Notes: generated from the sequence alone by a model not told the origin. A DNA stretch of 28,251 nt from Faecalibacterium sp. UBA7177 (GCA_002491225.1 DKVN01000152.1:1-28251); one strand, 5' to 3'; shown: positions 17,532 through 25,497, counted from the stretch's first letter. Made by a program: numbers and translations.

Positions 17532-18442
17532 ACACCGAGGTGATCCTCTCCGGCATCCGGCTGGACAACCCCATCATCCCGGCCAGCGGCACCTTCGGCT
17601 ACGGCCGCGAGTTTGCTGAGTGGTATGACATCAACCTGTTGGGCAGCTTTTCCTTTAAGGGCACCACCCTCGAGCCTCGCTTTGGCAACCCCACCCCCCG
17701 CATCGCCGAGGCCCCGGGCGGCATGCTCAACGCGGTGGGGCTGCAAAACCCCGGCGTCCGCCAGGTGATCGACGAGGAGCTGCCGCGGCTCAAAGAGATT
17801 TTCCACAAGCCGGTCATGGCCAACGTCAGCGGCTTTTCGGTGGAGGAGTACGCCAAAACCTGCGCCCTGCTCGATAAAGAAGACCAGGTGGGCTGGCTGG
17901 AGGTGAATATCTCCTGCCCCAATGTGCACGGCGGCGGCATGAGCTTTGGCACCGACCCCGCCGCGGCCGCCGCGGTGACAAGGGCGGTCAAGGCGGTGAC
18001 CAGAAAGCCGGTCTACATGAAGCTGAGCCCCAACGTCACCGACATCGCGGCCATCGCGCGCGCCTGCGAGGAGGCCGGGGCGGACGGCATCAGCCTCATC
18101 AACACCCTGCAGGCCATGCGCATCGACCTGCGCACCCGCCGCCCGCTGCTCGGCATCGGCACCGGCGGGCTGTCCGGCCCGGCCATCTTCCCGGTGGCGG
18201 TGCGGATGGTTTATCAGGTGTACGAGGCGGTGCGCATCCCGATCATCGGCATGGGCGGGGTGCGCACGGCCGAGGATGTGCTCGAGCTGATGCTGGCCGG
18301 GGCGACAGCGGTGGAGGTGGGCGCGGCCAACCTGGCCGATCCCTTTGCCTGCCCCAAAATCATCGCTGATCTGCCCCGTGTGATGGAACGATACGGGATC
18401 GATACGCTGCAAGAGATCATAGGAGGTGCCCATCATGGGTAA
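17525..18442 (+). CDS. pyrD: dihydroorotate dehydrogenase B, catalytic subunit
   Basis: Oxidises dihydroorotate to orotate on an FMN-bearing TIM barrel; with PyrK it forms the NAD-dependent class 1B enzyme. The protein has 305 residues. Visible landmarks are NPIIPASGTFGYG near residue 17, FSFKGTTLEPRFGNPTPR, the active-site Cys in NISCPNVHGGG, MKLSPNVTDI, and the C-terminal FMN phosphate site GMGGVRTAEDVLE. ATG 17525 lies inside the end of pyrK with GGAGG about 8 nt before it. The 3' end overlaps pyrF by 8 nt (ATGGGTAA). Confidence 0.95.
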   Translation: MVNTEVILSGIRLDNPIIPASGTFGYGREFAEWYDINLLGSFSFKGTTLEPRFGNPTPRIAEAPGGMLNAVGLQNPGVRQVIDEELPRLKEIFHKPVMANVSGFSVEEYAKTCALLDKEDQVGWLEVNISCPNVHGGGMSFGTDPAAAAAVTRAVKAVTRKPVYMKLSPNVTDIAAIARACEEAGADGISLINTLQAMRIDLRTRRPLLGIGTGGLSGPAIFPVAVRMVYQVYEAVRIPIIGMGGVRTAEDVLELMLAGATAVEVGAANLADPFACPKIIADLPRVMERYGIDTLQEIIGGAHHG

Positions 18443-19133
18443 GGATGTCATCGTCGCGCTGGATCTGGACTGCCGCAAAAAGGTCGTGGATTTCCTCGAC
18501 CGCTTTACCGAGGAAAAGCCCTTTGTCAAGATCGGCATGGAGCTTTTTTACGCCGAGGGCCCGGCCATCGTGCGGGAGATCAAGGCCCGCGGGCACAAGG
18601 TCTTTCTCGACCTCAAGCTGCACGACATCCCCAACACGGTGCAGCGCACCATGGCGGTGGTCTCGGGGCTGGATATCGACATGGTCAACCTGCACGCCGC
18701 GGGCACCAAGGCCATGATGGAGGCCGCCCTCACCGGCCTGACCCGCCCGGACGGCAGCCGCCCGCTGCTGATCGCGGTGACCCAGCTGACCTCCACCAAC
18801 CAGCAGCGGATGGAGGAGGAGCTGCTGATCCACCAGCCGCTGGATCAGGTGGTGATGCACTACGCCAAATGCGCCGCCGAGGCCGGGCTGGACGGGGTGG
18901 TCTGCTCGCCGCTTGAGGCGGGCGAGGTGCACGAGGTCTGCGGCAAGGGCTTCCTCACCGTCACCCCCGGTGTGCGGTTTGCCGAGAGCGAGGTCGGCGA
19001 CCAGGTGCGGGTGACTACCCCCGCCCGCGCCAAAGAGCTGGGCAGCGATTACATCGTGGTGGGCCGCCCCATCCTGCGCGCCGAGGACCCGGTGGCCGCC
19101 TACCGCCGCTGCGTGGCCGAGTTTGTGGGCTGA
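18435..19133 (+). CDS. pyrF: orotidine 5'-phosphate decarboxylase
   Basis: Converts OMP to UMP and CO2. The 232-residue product is a class I enzyme: DVIVALDL at the N-terminus and the catalytic tetrad region FLDLKLHDIPNTVQR, in which Lys and Asp residues act in proton transfer. TPGVRFAESEVGDQVRV and the phosphate-binding YIVVGRPILRAEDP near the C-terminus complete the barrel. ATG 18435 is chosen over an in-frame GTG at 18426 because AGGAGG (18421-18426) is the ribosome binding site for the former. The start codon overlaps the pyrD stop. Confidence 0.95.
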   Translation: MGKDVIVALDLDCRKKVVDFLDRFTEEKPFVKIGMELFYAEGPAIVREIKARGHKVFLDLKLHDIPNTVQRTMAVVSGLDIDMVNLHAAGTKAMMEAALTGLTRPDGSRPLLIAVTQLTSTNQQRMEEELLIHQPLDQVVMHYAKCAAEAGLDGVVCSPLEAGEVHEVCGKGFLTVTPGVRFAESEVGDQVRVTTPARAKELGSDYIVVGRPILRAEDPVAAYRRCVAEFVG

Positions 19134-19197
19134 GCGGCCGCTCTGAAAGCATACGCCTCTGCCCCCAAAAGGACGATATAAAAGGAGATCGAGTAGC

Positions 19198-19845
19198 ATG
19201 ACCAAACAGGAAATTTCCGCTTTGATCGCGCGGGACCTGCTCCGGATCCGGGCAGTCTTCTTCCGCCCCGAGCAGCCCTTTGTCTGGGCCAGCGGCATCA
19301 AAAGCCCGGTCTACTGCGACAACCGGCTCACCCTCACCGCGCCCGAGGTGCGCAGCGACGTCGAAAACGCCCTGGCCGAGACGGTGCGCCGCGAGTACCC
19401 GGAGACCGAGGTGCTGATGGGCACCTCCACCGCCGGCATCGCCCACGCGGCCATCACCGGCCACCTGATGGGCCTGCCGATGGGTTATGTGCGGGCCGGG
19501 CAGAAGGACCACGGCCGCCAGAACCAGATCGAGGGGCGTCTCGAGCCGGGGCAGAAGGTGGTGGTCATCGAGGACCTCATCTCCACCGGCGGCAGCGTCA
19601 TCGAGGTGGTCGAGGCCCTGCGCGCCGCGGGGGCCGAGGTGCTGGGCATCGCCAGCATCTTCACCTACGGCATGCAGAAGGGCATCGACCGGCTGGCCGC
19701 CGCCGGGGTGCGCAATGTCAGCCTGACCGACTTTGACACCATCGCCCAGGCCGCTGCCGAGGAGGGCTACATCGCCCCCGCCGATATCGCGAGGCTGATC
19801 GCCTTCCGGGATAACCCCGCGGACGAGAGCTGGATCGGCAAATAG
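19198..19845 (+). CDS. pyrE: orotate phosphoribosyltransferase
   Basis: Joins orotate to PRPP to give OMP, the substrate of PyrF. The 215-residue protein shows the PRPP-binding signature VVVIEDLISTGGS (residue 120 region), the catalytic flexible loop Lys/His residues in RAGQKDHGRQNQIEG, and ASGIKSPVYCDNR near residue 31. AAAGGAG precedes ATG 19198. It ends the pyrK-D-F-E set after a 64-nt gap. No carAB, pyrB or pyrC is in the window, so the first three steps must be encoded elsewhere. No convincing intrinsic terminator follows. Confidence 0.96.
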   Translation: MTKQEISALIARDLLRIRAVFFRPEQPFVWASGIKSPVYCDNRLTLTAPEVRSDVENALAETVRREYPETEVLMGTSTAGIAHAAITGHLMGLPMGYVRAGQKDHGRQNQIEGRLEPGQKVVVIEDLISTGGSVIEVVEALRAAGAEVLGIASIFTYGMQKGIDRLAAAGVRNVSLTDFDTIAQAAAEEGYIAPADIARLIAFRDNPADESWIGK

Positions 19846-19857
19846 GATCGGCAAATA
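19832..19857 (+). repeat. 13-nt perfect tandem duplication at the pyrE stop codon
   Basis: GGATCGGCAAATA occurs twice back to back (19832-19844 and 19845-19857). The first copy encodes the last residues of PyrE, and the stop codon spans the junction. The second copy would read the same words again, so the duplication did not change the protein end. Confidence 0.9.
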
Positions 19858-19995
19858 AAAATTTTTTTGCGCCCGGCCCGCGCGGCCGCCGCGCGCCTCT
19901 GCGCCCTCGCCGGTCTCTGCCGGTTGGGGGCTGCTTTTGTGTAAAAGACGCTTCAACGAAAAACCGGCGTTTTGCATAGAAATGCCAGCGCGAAA

Positions 19996-20041
19996 TTGTG
20001 CACAAAGCCCACTTGTAAAGCGGCGCGCAAGGCCTTATGAT
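19996..20041 (+). promoter_or_regulatory. kduID promoter with upstream palindrome
   Basis: TTGTAA (20013-20018) and TATGAT (20036-20041) are 17 bp apart. Just upstream of the -35 box lies the perfect palindrome TTGTGCACAA (19996-20005), a plausible site for a LacI- or GntR-type sugar-acid regulator. The rest of 19846-20143 shows a GC-rich self-complementary stretch near 19880-19894 and no gene. Confidence 0.6.
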
Positions 20042-20143
20042 TGAATGGTATGGGGCCTGTCCCAATCCCTGCAAAATTCCCCGAAGATGCGGCGGCGCGG
20101 GCAAGCCCCAAAAAATGAGCAGATAATCACAAAGGAGCAGCCA

Positions 20144-20986
20144 ATGGAAGTTCGTTATTCAGCCAACCCCAACGACGTCAAGCGCTACACCACCCAGCAG
20201 CTGCGGGACGAGTTCCTCATCGAAAACCTCTACCAGCCCGACCAGGTGCAGGCGGTCTATTCCCATGTGGACCGGATGGTGGTGCTGGGCATCCTGCCGG
20301 TGCACGAGACCGTCCCGGTTGACAAGGGCATCGATGTATGGCATAATTTTGGTACCAGCTTTTTCCTCGAGCGCCGGGAGGCCGGTGTCTTTAACCTCGG
20401 CGGGCCCGGCAGCATCACGGTGGACGGCACCCGCTATGAGCTCGGCTTTGAGGACTGCCTCTATATCGCGATGGGGGCAAAGCAGGTCGAGTTTGCCAGC
20501 GCCTCGTCGGAAAACCCGGCCCGGTTTTATCTGGTCTCGGCCCCGGCCCACAAGGCATACAAGACCACCCTGCTCTCGATGGCGGACGCCAACAAGCGCC
20601 CCTGCGGCGCGGCCGAGACGGCCAACGAGCGGGTGATCAACCAGTTCATCCACCCGGACGTGCTGCCCACCTGCCAGCTCTCGATGGGCCTCACCCAGCT
20701 GGCCCCCGGCTCGGTCTGGAACACCCTGCCCTCCCACACCCACGAGCGGCGGATGGAGATCTACACCTACTTCAACATCCCGGAGGGCAATGTCGTCTTC
20801 CACATGATGGGCGAGGGGCAGGAGACCCGGCACATCGTGATGAAGAACTACGACGCGGTCATCTCGCCCTCCTGGTCGATCCACAGCGGCTGCGGCACCG
20901 CCAACTACACCTTTATCTGGGCGATGGGCGGCGAGAACCAGGCCTTTGACGATATGGACAACATCCCGACTACGGATCTTAAATAA
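20144..20986 (+). CDS. kduI: 5-dehydro-4-deoxy-D-glucuronate isomerase
   Basis: Isomerises 5-keto-4-deoxyuronate, the product released from pectin, alginate-like or glycosaminoglycan oligomers by lyases and unsaturated glucuronyl hydrolases, to 3-deoxy-D-glycero-2,5-hexodiulosonate. The 280 residues match the family length (about 278). Zinc ligands are visible in PSHTHERRMEIY and in WSIHSGCGTANYTFIW. VWHNFGTSFFLERREAG and the cupin-like double beta-barrel pattern agree. AAAGGAG (20131-20137) fixes ATG 20144; the frame is open further upstream but without a ribosome binding site. It is followed closely by kduD, the next enzyme. Confidence 0.95.
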   Translation: MEVRYSANPNDVKRYTTQQLRDEFLIENLYQPDQVQAVYSHVDRMVVLGILPVHETVPVDKGIDVWHNFGTSFFLERREAGVFNLGGPGSITVDGTRYELGFEDCLYIAMGAKQVEFASASSENPARFYLVSAPAHKAYKTTLLSMADANKRPCGAAETANERVINQFIHPDVLPTCQLSMGLTQLAPGSVWNTLPSHTHERRMEIYTYFNIPEGNVVFHMMGEGQETRHIVMKNYDAVISPSWSIHSGCGTANYTFIWAMGGENQAFDDMDNIPTTDLK

Positions 20987-21002
20987 GGAGGTATATCATA
21001 TC

Positions 21003-21797
21003 ATGAAAAACCAGTTTGATCTGACCGGCAAGGTCGCCCTCATCACCGGTGCTTCCTACGGCATCGGCTTTGCCATCGCCAAGGCGATGGCCGGTGCAGG
21101 CGCGACCATCGTCTTCAACGACATCAAGCAGGAGCTGGTCGACAAGGGCCTGGCCTCGTACAAGGAGGCCGGCATCGAGGCGCACGGCTATGTCTGCGAT
21201 GTCACCGACGAAGAGGCGGTCGGCAACCTGATCAAGACGGTCACCGCCGAGGTGGGCCACATCAACATCCTGGTCAACAACGCGGGCATCATCAAGCGCA
21301 TCCCGATGTGCGAGATGAGCGCGGCCCAGTTCCGCCAGGTCATCGACGTCGACCTCAACGCCCCCTTCATCGTGGCCAAGGCGGTCATCCCCGACATGAT
21401 CGAGCAGGGCGGCGGCAAGATCATCAACATCTGCTCGATGATGAGCGAGCTCGGCCGCGAGACCGTCTCGGCCTACGCCGCGGCCAAGGGCGGCCTCAAG
21501 ATGCTCACCAAAAACATCGCCAGTGAGTACGGCCAGTACAACATCCAGTGCAACGGCATCGGCCCCGGCTACATCGCCACCCCGCAGACCGCGCCGCTGC
21601 GCGAAGTTCAGCCGGACGGCTCCAAGCACCCCTTCGATCAGTTCATCCTCGCCAAGACCCCCGCCAACCGCTGGGGCGAGGCCGAGGACCTGGGCGGCCC
21701 GGCCGTCTTCCTCGCCTCGGCCGCGTCCGATTTCGTCAACGGCCACATCCTCTACGTCGACGGCGGCATTCTGGCCTACATCGGCAAGCAGCCCTGA
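21003..21797 (+). CDS. kduD: 2-dehydro-3-deoxy-D-gluconate 5-dehydrogenase
   Basis: NAD(H)-dependent reductase that converts the KduI product to 2-keto-3-deoxygluconate. It is a 264-residue short-chain dehydrogenase/reductase: TGASYGIG (residues 15-22) binds the cofactor, NNAG lies at about 90, the catalytic pair is Y158 and K162 in YAAAK, and the C-terminus ends in the usual FVNGHILYVDGG. AAGGAGGT (20985-20992), overlapping the kduI stop, leads to ATG 21003. The genes for KDG kinase and aldolase are not in the window. A related SDR such as gluconate 5-dehydrogenase is possible in isolation, but the kduI neighbour makes KduD the better call. Confidence 0.93.
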   Translation: MKNQFDLTGKVALITGASYGIGFAIAKAMAGAGATIVFNDIKQELVDKGLASYKEAGIEAHGYVCDVTDEEAVGNLIKTVTAEVGHINILVNNAGIIKRIPMCEMSAAQFRQVIDVDLNAPFIVAKAVIPDMIEQGGGKIINICSMMSELGRETVSAYAAAKGGLKMLTKNIASEYGQYNIQCNGIGPGYIATPQTAPLREVQPDGSKHPFDQFILAKTPANRWGEAEDLGGPAVFLASAASDFVNGHILYVDGGILAYIGKQP

Positions 21798-21819
21798 GTT
21801 TTTTCAACAGTCCTATGTG

Positions 21820-21849
21820 GAAGGCCGTCCGTTTCGGGCGGCCTTCTTT
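21820..21849 (+). terminator. intrinsic terminator after kduD
   Basis: GAAGGCCGTCCG (21820-21831) and CGGGCGGCCTTC (21835-21846) form a 12-bp stem with one G-T pair and a TTT loop, followed by TTTCT. Confidence 0.85.
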
Positions 21850-21886
21850 CTGAAAAACCACACAGCAAAGGAGTAGTCAGGCAAGA

Positions 21887-23263
21887 ATGCACTTTGTACA
21901 CGGCTTTACCCACGGGCATCATTCATCCGGGGTGCGGGATATGACCCGGGGCAGCCCCTATGCCCTGATGGTCAGCTTTGCGCTGCCGGTGCTGCTCAGC
22001 CAGCTGTTTCAGCAGCTGTACAACACGGCGGACGCCTTTATCGTGGGGCGGTGCCTCGGCACCAACGCCCTGGCGGCGGTCACCTCCTCCGGCACCCTCA
22101 TCTTTCTGATGATCAGCTTTGTCATGGGCACCGCCATGGGGGCCGGGGTGGTCATCTCCCGCTACTTTGGGGCGGGCAAAGAGGCCGAGGTCTCCCGCGC
22201 CATCCACACGGTGCTGGCCTTCGGGCTGGTCAGCGGCGTGGTGCTCACGGTGGTGGGGGTGGCCTTTACCCCCATCATCCTCACCTGGATGCAGACCGAC
22301 CCGCTGGTGATGCCCGAGGCGGTCGAGTATTTCCGCTACTATTTCCTCGGCTCGCTGGCAATGGTGCTCTACAACATCTGCCGCAGCATCATCAACGCCC
22401 TGGGCGACAGCAAAACCCCCCTCTACTATCTGATCTTCTCCTCGCTGCTCAACATCGGGCTGGATCTTTTGTTTTTGGCCGTCTTTCACTGGGGGGTCTG
22501 GTCGGCGGCGGTGGCCACGGTCATCTCGCAGGCGGGCAGCGTAGTGCTCTGTATGCGGTATCTGCTGCAAAAGGGCAACCTTTACACGGTCGAGCCGCGG
22601 CACATCCGCTTCCATCGGGACATGCTGGCCGAGATCATCCGCTACGGGCTGCCCTCCGGGGTGCAAAACTCGGTCATCGGGTTTGCCAATGTGATCGTGC
22701 AGTCCCAGATCAACTCGTTTGGTCGGCTGGCCATGGCCGCCTACGGCACCCACGCCAAAATCGAGGGCTTCGGCTTTCTGCCCATCACCAGCTTCAACAT
22801 GGCAGCCACCACCTTCATCAGCCAGAACCTCGGCGCAAAGCAGTACGACCGCGCCCGGCGCGGCGCGCGGTTCAGCATCCTGGCGGCGGTCATCCTGGCC
22901 GAGCTCATCGGCGTCTGCTGCTACATCTTCGCCCCCAGCCTCATCGGCCTCTTTGACCAGACCCCCGGCGTCATCGAGCTGGGGGTGCGGCAGGCCCGCA
23001 CGGTGGCCCTGTTCTACTGCCTGCTGGCCTTTTCCCACTCGGTGGCGGCGGTCTGCCGCGGCGCGGGCAAAGCGTTTGTGCCCATGTGCGTGATGCTCTC
23101 GGTCTGGTGCGTCATCCGCATCCTCTACATCATGGCGGTCATGCACCTTACCGGCGAGATCGGCTACATCTATTGGGCCTACCCCATCACCTGGGCCATC
23201 AGTTCGGTGATTTACCTCATCTACTACCTGCGGTCCGACTGGGTGCACGGCTTCGAGCAGTGA
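21887..23263 (+). CDS. MATE-family multidrug/metabolite exporter
   Basis: A 458-residue polytopic transporter of the MATE (NorM/DinF-like) family, expected to exchange Na+ or H+ for cationic compounds at the cytoplasmic membrane. The N-terminal region shows the family pattern ALPVLLSQLFQQLYNTADAFIVGR and GTNALAAVTSSGTLIFL; the second half repeats it with SFNMAATTFISQNLGA. About 12 hydrophobic segments are visible. ATG 21887 has AAAGGAG 12 nt upstream; ATG 21941 (MTRGSPYALM) is a second candidate and looks like the usual family start, which would remove a His-rich 18-residue extension. No promoter fits between the kdu terminator and the gene, so its promoter may lie within kduD or expression may depend on read-through. 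Confidence 0.92.
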   Translation: MHFVHGFTHGHHSSGVRDMTRGSPYALMVSFALPVLLSQLFQQLYNTADAFIVGRCLGTNALAAVTSSGTLIFLMISFVMGTAMGAGVVISRYFGAGKEAEVSRAIHTVLAFGLVSGVVLTVVGVAFTPIILTWMQTDPLVMPEAVEYFRYYFLGSLAMVLYNICRSIINALGDSKTPLYYLIFSSLLNIGLDLLFLAVFHWGVWSAAVATVISQAGSVVLCMRYLLQKGNLYTVEPRHIRFHRDMLAEIIRYGLPSGVQNSVIGFANVIVQSQINSFGRLAMAAYGTHAKIEGFGFLPITSFNMAATTFISQNLGAKQYDRARRGARFSILAAVILAELIGVCCYIFAPSLIGLFDQTPGVIELGVRQARTVALFYCLLAFSHSVAAVCRGAGKAFVPMCVMLSVWCVIRILYIMAVMHLTGEIGYIYWAYPITWAISSVIYLIYYLRSDWVHGFEQ

Positions 23264-23360
23264 ACCCCCGGCCCGCGCAGGCAGCAGACGGCAGCGCCGT
23301 CCAAAAGGCCGCAAGGCGGCCCAGGCGCGGCGCTTTTGACAAAAAAGGAGCGATGAAACA

Positions 23361-24341
23361 ATGAAACTTGGCATCCTCGGCGCCGGGCATATCGGCGACC
23401 TCACCGCGCCCACCCTGGCGGCGCTGCCCGAGATCGAATGCGCGGCGGTGGCCTCCCGCTCGCTGCAAAAGGCGCAGGCCTTTGCCGCAAAATACGGCTT
23501 TGCCAAAGCGTATGGCAGCTATGAGGAGCTGCTGTGCGACCCCGAGATCGAGCTGGTCTATGTGGCCACCCCGCACTCCCACCACTACCAGCACGCGATG
23601 CAGGCGCTCGAACACGGCAAGCCGGTGCTGTGCGAAAAGGCCTTCACCCTCAACGCCGCCCAAGCGAAAGCGCTGCGCGAGGCCGCGGCGGAAAAGGGGC
23701 TCTTCCTCGCCGAGGCGATCTGGACGAGATACATGCCCTCCCGCGCCCTGATCGACCAGGTGCTGGCCAACGGCGTGATCGGCACCCCGCGCCTGCTCAC
23801 CGCCAACCTCTCCTATGTCGTCTGCGGCAAGGAGCGGATCCAGAACCCCGCCCTCGCGGGAGGCGCGCTGCTCGACCTCGGGGTGTACGGCCTCAACTTT
23901 GCGCTGATGCACTTCGGCGACGAGATCGAGCGGGTGGAGTCCTCGGTGCAGCGCACCGAGACCGGGGTGGACGGCGCGGAGACGATCACCCTCTTTTATA
24001 AGGATGGCCGGATGGCGGTGCTCACCCACAGCATCTATGTCCGGTCGGACCGCAAGGGCATCATCTCGGGCGATGAGGGCTATCTCGTGGTGGAGAACAT
24101 CAACAACCCCCAGAGCGTCTCGGTCTTCGACACCCAGGACCGCCTCATCGAGACCCACCCGGTGCCGCCCCAGATCAGCGGCTACGAGTACGAGTTCCAG
24201 GAGGCGGCGCGCTGCATCCGGCAGGGCCGCACCGAGAGCGAGTCGATGCCGCTTGCCGAGAGCGTCCGGCTGATGGAGCTGATGGACCGGCTGCGCGGCC
24301 AGTGGGGAGTCGTCTTCCCGCAGGAAAAAGCGGGCCTTTGA
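23361..24341 (+). CDS. Gfo/Idh/MocA-family oxidoreductase
   Basis: A 326-residue NAD(P)-dependent oxidoreductase, probably acting on a sugar or cyclitol. The Rossmann fold has GAGHIG (residues 7-12), YVATPHSHHYQHAMQALEHG follows, and the family EKP motif reads CEKAF (K93), with Ala for Pro. The EAIWTRYMPSR segment resembles the dihydrodiol dehydrogenase-like branch. The C-terminal beta-sheet domain is present (GGALLDLGVYGLN). AAAAGGAG upstream supports ATG 23361. It follows the MATE gene by 97 nt and may be cotranscribed with it. The substrate cannot be read from the sequence; proximity to kduID suggests sugar-acid metabolism but is weak evidence. Confidence 0.9.
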   Translation: MKLGILGAGHIGDLTAPTLAALPEIECAAVASRSLQKAQAFAAKYGFAKAYGSYEELLCDPEIELVYVATPHSHHYQHAMQALEHGKPVLCEKAFTLNAAQAKALREAAAEKGLFLAEAIWTRYMPSRALIDQVLANGVIGTPRLLTANLSYVVCGKERIQNPALAGGALLDLGVYGLNFALMHFGDEIERVESSVQRTETGVDGAETITLFYKDGRMAVLTHSIYVRSDRKGIISGDEGYLVVENINNPQSVSVFDTQDRLIETHPVPPQISGYEYEFQEAARCIRQGRTESESMPLAESVRLMELMDRLRGQWGVVFPQEKAGL

Positions 24342-24492
24342 GGGGCCGGAAGGCTGGAAAGAAACCGAAAACAAACCGGCCGGAGGGCACCGGCAGCGCC
24401 TGCCCGACGCGGAAAAAATGGCAAAATTCATGGGCGAGGTATACAAAATTTTGGCGGATTTTTCATCGAAGTTATACAAGCCACCAGTCTTG

Positions 24493-24532
24493 GGCATCCT
24501 TGACTTGACGGATGCCGCAGGAATGCTATAAT
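24493..24532 (+). promoter_or_regulatory. strong extended -10 promoter with operator-like inverted repeat
   Basis: TTGACG (24505-24510) and a perfect TATAAT (24527-24532) are 16 bp apart, with the extended -10 TGC just upstream. GGCATCC (24493-24499) and GGATGCC (24510-24516) form an exact inverted repeat with a 10-nt spacer that brackets the -35 box. The rest of 24342-24635 holds no gene; the leader has a small CCGCG/CGCGG hairpin near 24575. Confidence 0.8.
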
Positions 24533-24635
24533 TCGGATAGACCGTGTAAAAATGTTTGCAGATTCCGGCCCATCCCGCGTGTTTGCGCGGATAGAAAAGG
24601 GCCGCCTTTGAAACGGAAAAAAGGAGCCGATCAAG

Positions 24636-25415
24636 ATGAAAAAGACCGCACAGACCGTCATCGCTGAGGGTCAGTTTTACACCATCGCCGCTGCCAACGG
24701 CAGGGTGCTGGAGGTTGCCGATTACAACACCGAGAACGGTGCGACCATCCGCCTGTGGAAGAACGAGAATCTCGAGTGGCAGCAGTGGGAGTTCGTCCGC
24801 GCGGGCGAGAGCGTCTACCGCATCAAGAACCGCTTCACCGGCAAGATGATCGACCTGGTCAGCGGCGGCACCAGCGATGGCACCTGGATCCACCAGTGGG
24901 AGGGCGACCCCGCCTCCAGCCAGCTGTGGGTGATCGAGCCCACCAACGACGGCCGGGTCAAGATCAAGTCCAACCTGGCCGGCAAGTGCCTGGATATCGT
25001 GGACATGAGTGAGGAGGACGGCGCCCTGCTGCAGATCTGGCAGGACGTGAACGGCGAGAACCAGTTCTGGACCATCGCCCCCGCCAAGGAGAAGAAGGCC
25101 GCCAAGGCCGCCGCGAAGGCCCCCAAGGCTGCCGCTGCCAAGGCCCCCAAGGCCGAGAAGAAGCCCGCCGCCAAAAAGGCCGCCCCGAAGGCTGCCCCCA
25201 AGGCGGAGGCGAAGCCTGCCGCCGTCAAGGCTGCCGCGAAGGCTGAGCCCAAGGCCGCCGCGAAGCCTGCCGCTAAAGTAGAGGAGAAGCCCGCCGCCAA
25301 GGTCGAGGCCAAGCCCGCCGCCAAGGTCGAGGCGAAGCCCGCTGTCAAGCCCGAGGCGAAGCCCGCCGCGGCCCCCAAGGCTGCTGCGAAGCCCGCCGCG
25401 AAAAAGGCGAAGTAA
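24636..25415 (+). CDS. ricin-type beta-trefoil lectin with Lys/Ala/Pro-rich tail, no signal peptide
   Basis: A 259-residue protein in two parts. Residues 11-148 form a complete RICIN/CBM13-like trefoil: three repeats each ending in a Q-x-W motif (QQWEF near 48, QLWVI near 96, QFWTI near 144), a fold that binds sugars. Residues about 150-259 are almost only Ala, Lys, Pro and Glu, like histone H1 or TolA-type tails, and include five 8-residue units. The N-terminus MKKTAQTVIAEGQFY has no hydrophobic core, so no Sec signal is seen and no anchor is present. AAGGAG at 24621-24626 and the promoter upstream point to strong expression. Function is unknown: binding of an internal glycan, of DNA or RNA by the basic tail, or of cell-wall polymers after unconventional release are all possible. 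Confidence 0.88.
   Translation: MKKTAQTVIAEGQFYTIAAANGRVLEVADYNTENGATIRLWKNENLEWQQWEFVRAGESVYRIKNRFTGKMIDLVSGGTSDGTWIHQWEGDPASSQLWVIEPTNDGRVKIKSNLAGKCLDIVDMSEEDGALLQIWQDVNGENQFWTIAPAKEKKAAKAAAKAPKAAAAKAPKAEKKPAAKKAAPKAAPKAEAKPAAVKAAAKAEPKAAAKPAAKVEEKPAAKVEAKPAAKVEAKPAVKPEAKPAAAPKAAAKPAAKKAK
25263..25382 (+). repeat. 24-nt direct repeats encoding an 8-residue tail unit
   Basis: Five consecutive 24-nt units start at 25263, 25287, 25311, 25335 and 25359, encoding KPAAKVEE, KPAAKVEA (twice), KPAVKPEA and KPAAAPKA. Units 2 and 3 differ at only one base. Such an array can change copy number between strains. Confidence 0.85.
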
Positions 25416-25447
25416 GCTGCCCGCGGGCCCCGAGATCAGCGCACAGC

Positions 25448-25497
25448 CGCACCTGCCGGAGGGGGGAGAGCCCCCTCTTGAGCAGGTGCGCTTTTTT
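25448..25497 (+). terminator. intrinsic terminator after the lectin gene
   Basis: CGCACCTGC (25448-25456) pairs with GCAGGTGCG (25482-25490), and an inner GGGGG/CCCCC stem lengthens the hairpin; C plus TTTTTT (25492-25497) follows. Confidence 0.92.

Noticed and set aside
24436..24477. Two TATACAA words upstream of the lectin promoter
   Set aside because: Short, AT-rich and without matching -35 boxes; too little to call tandem promoters or operators.
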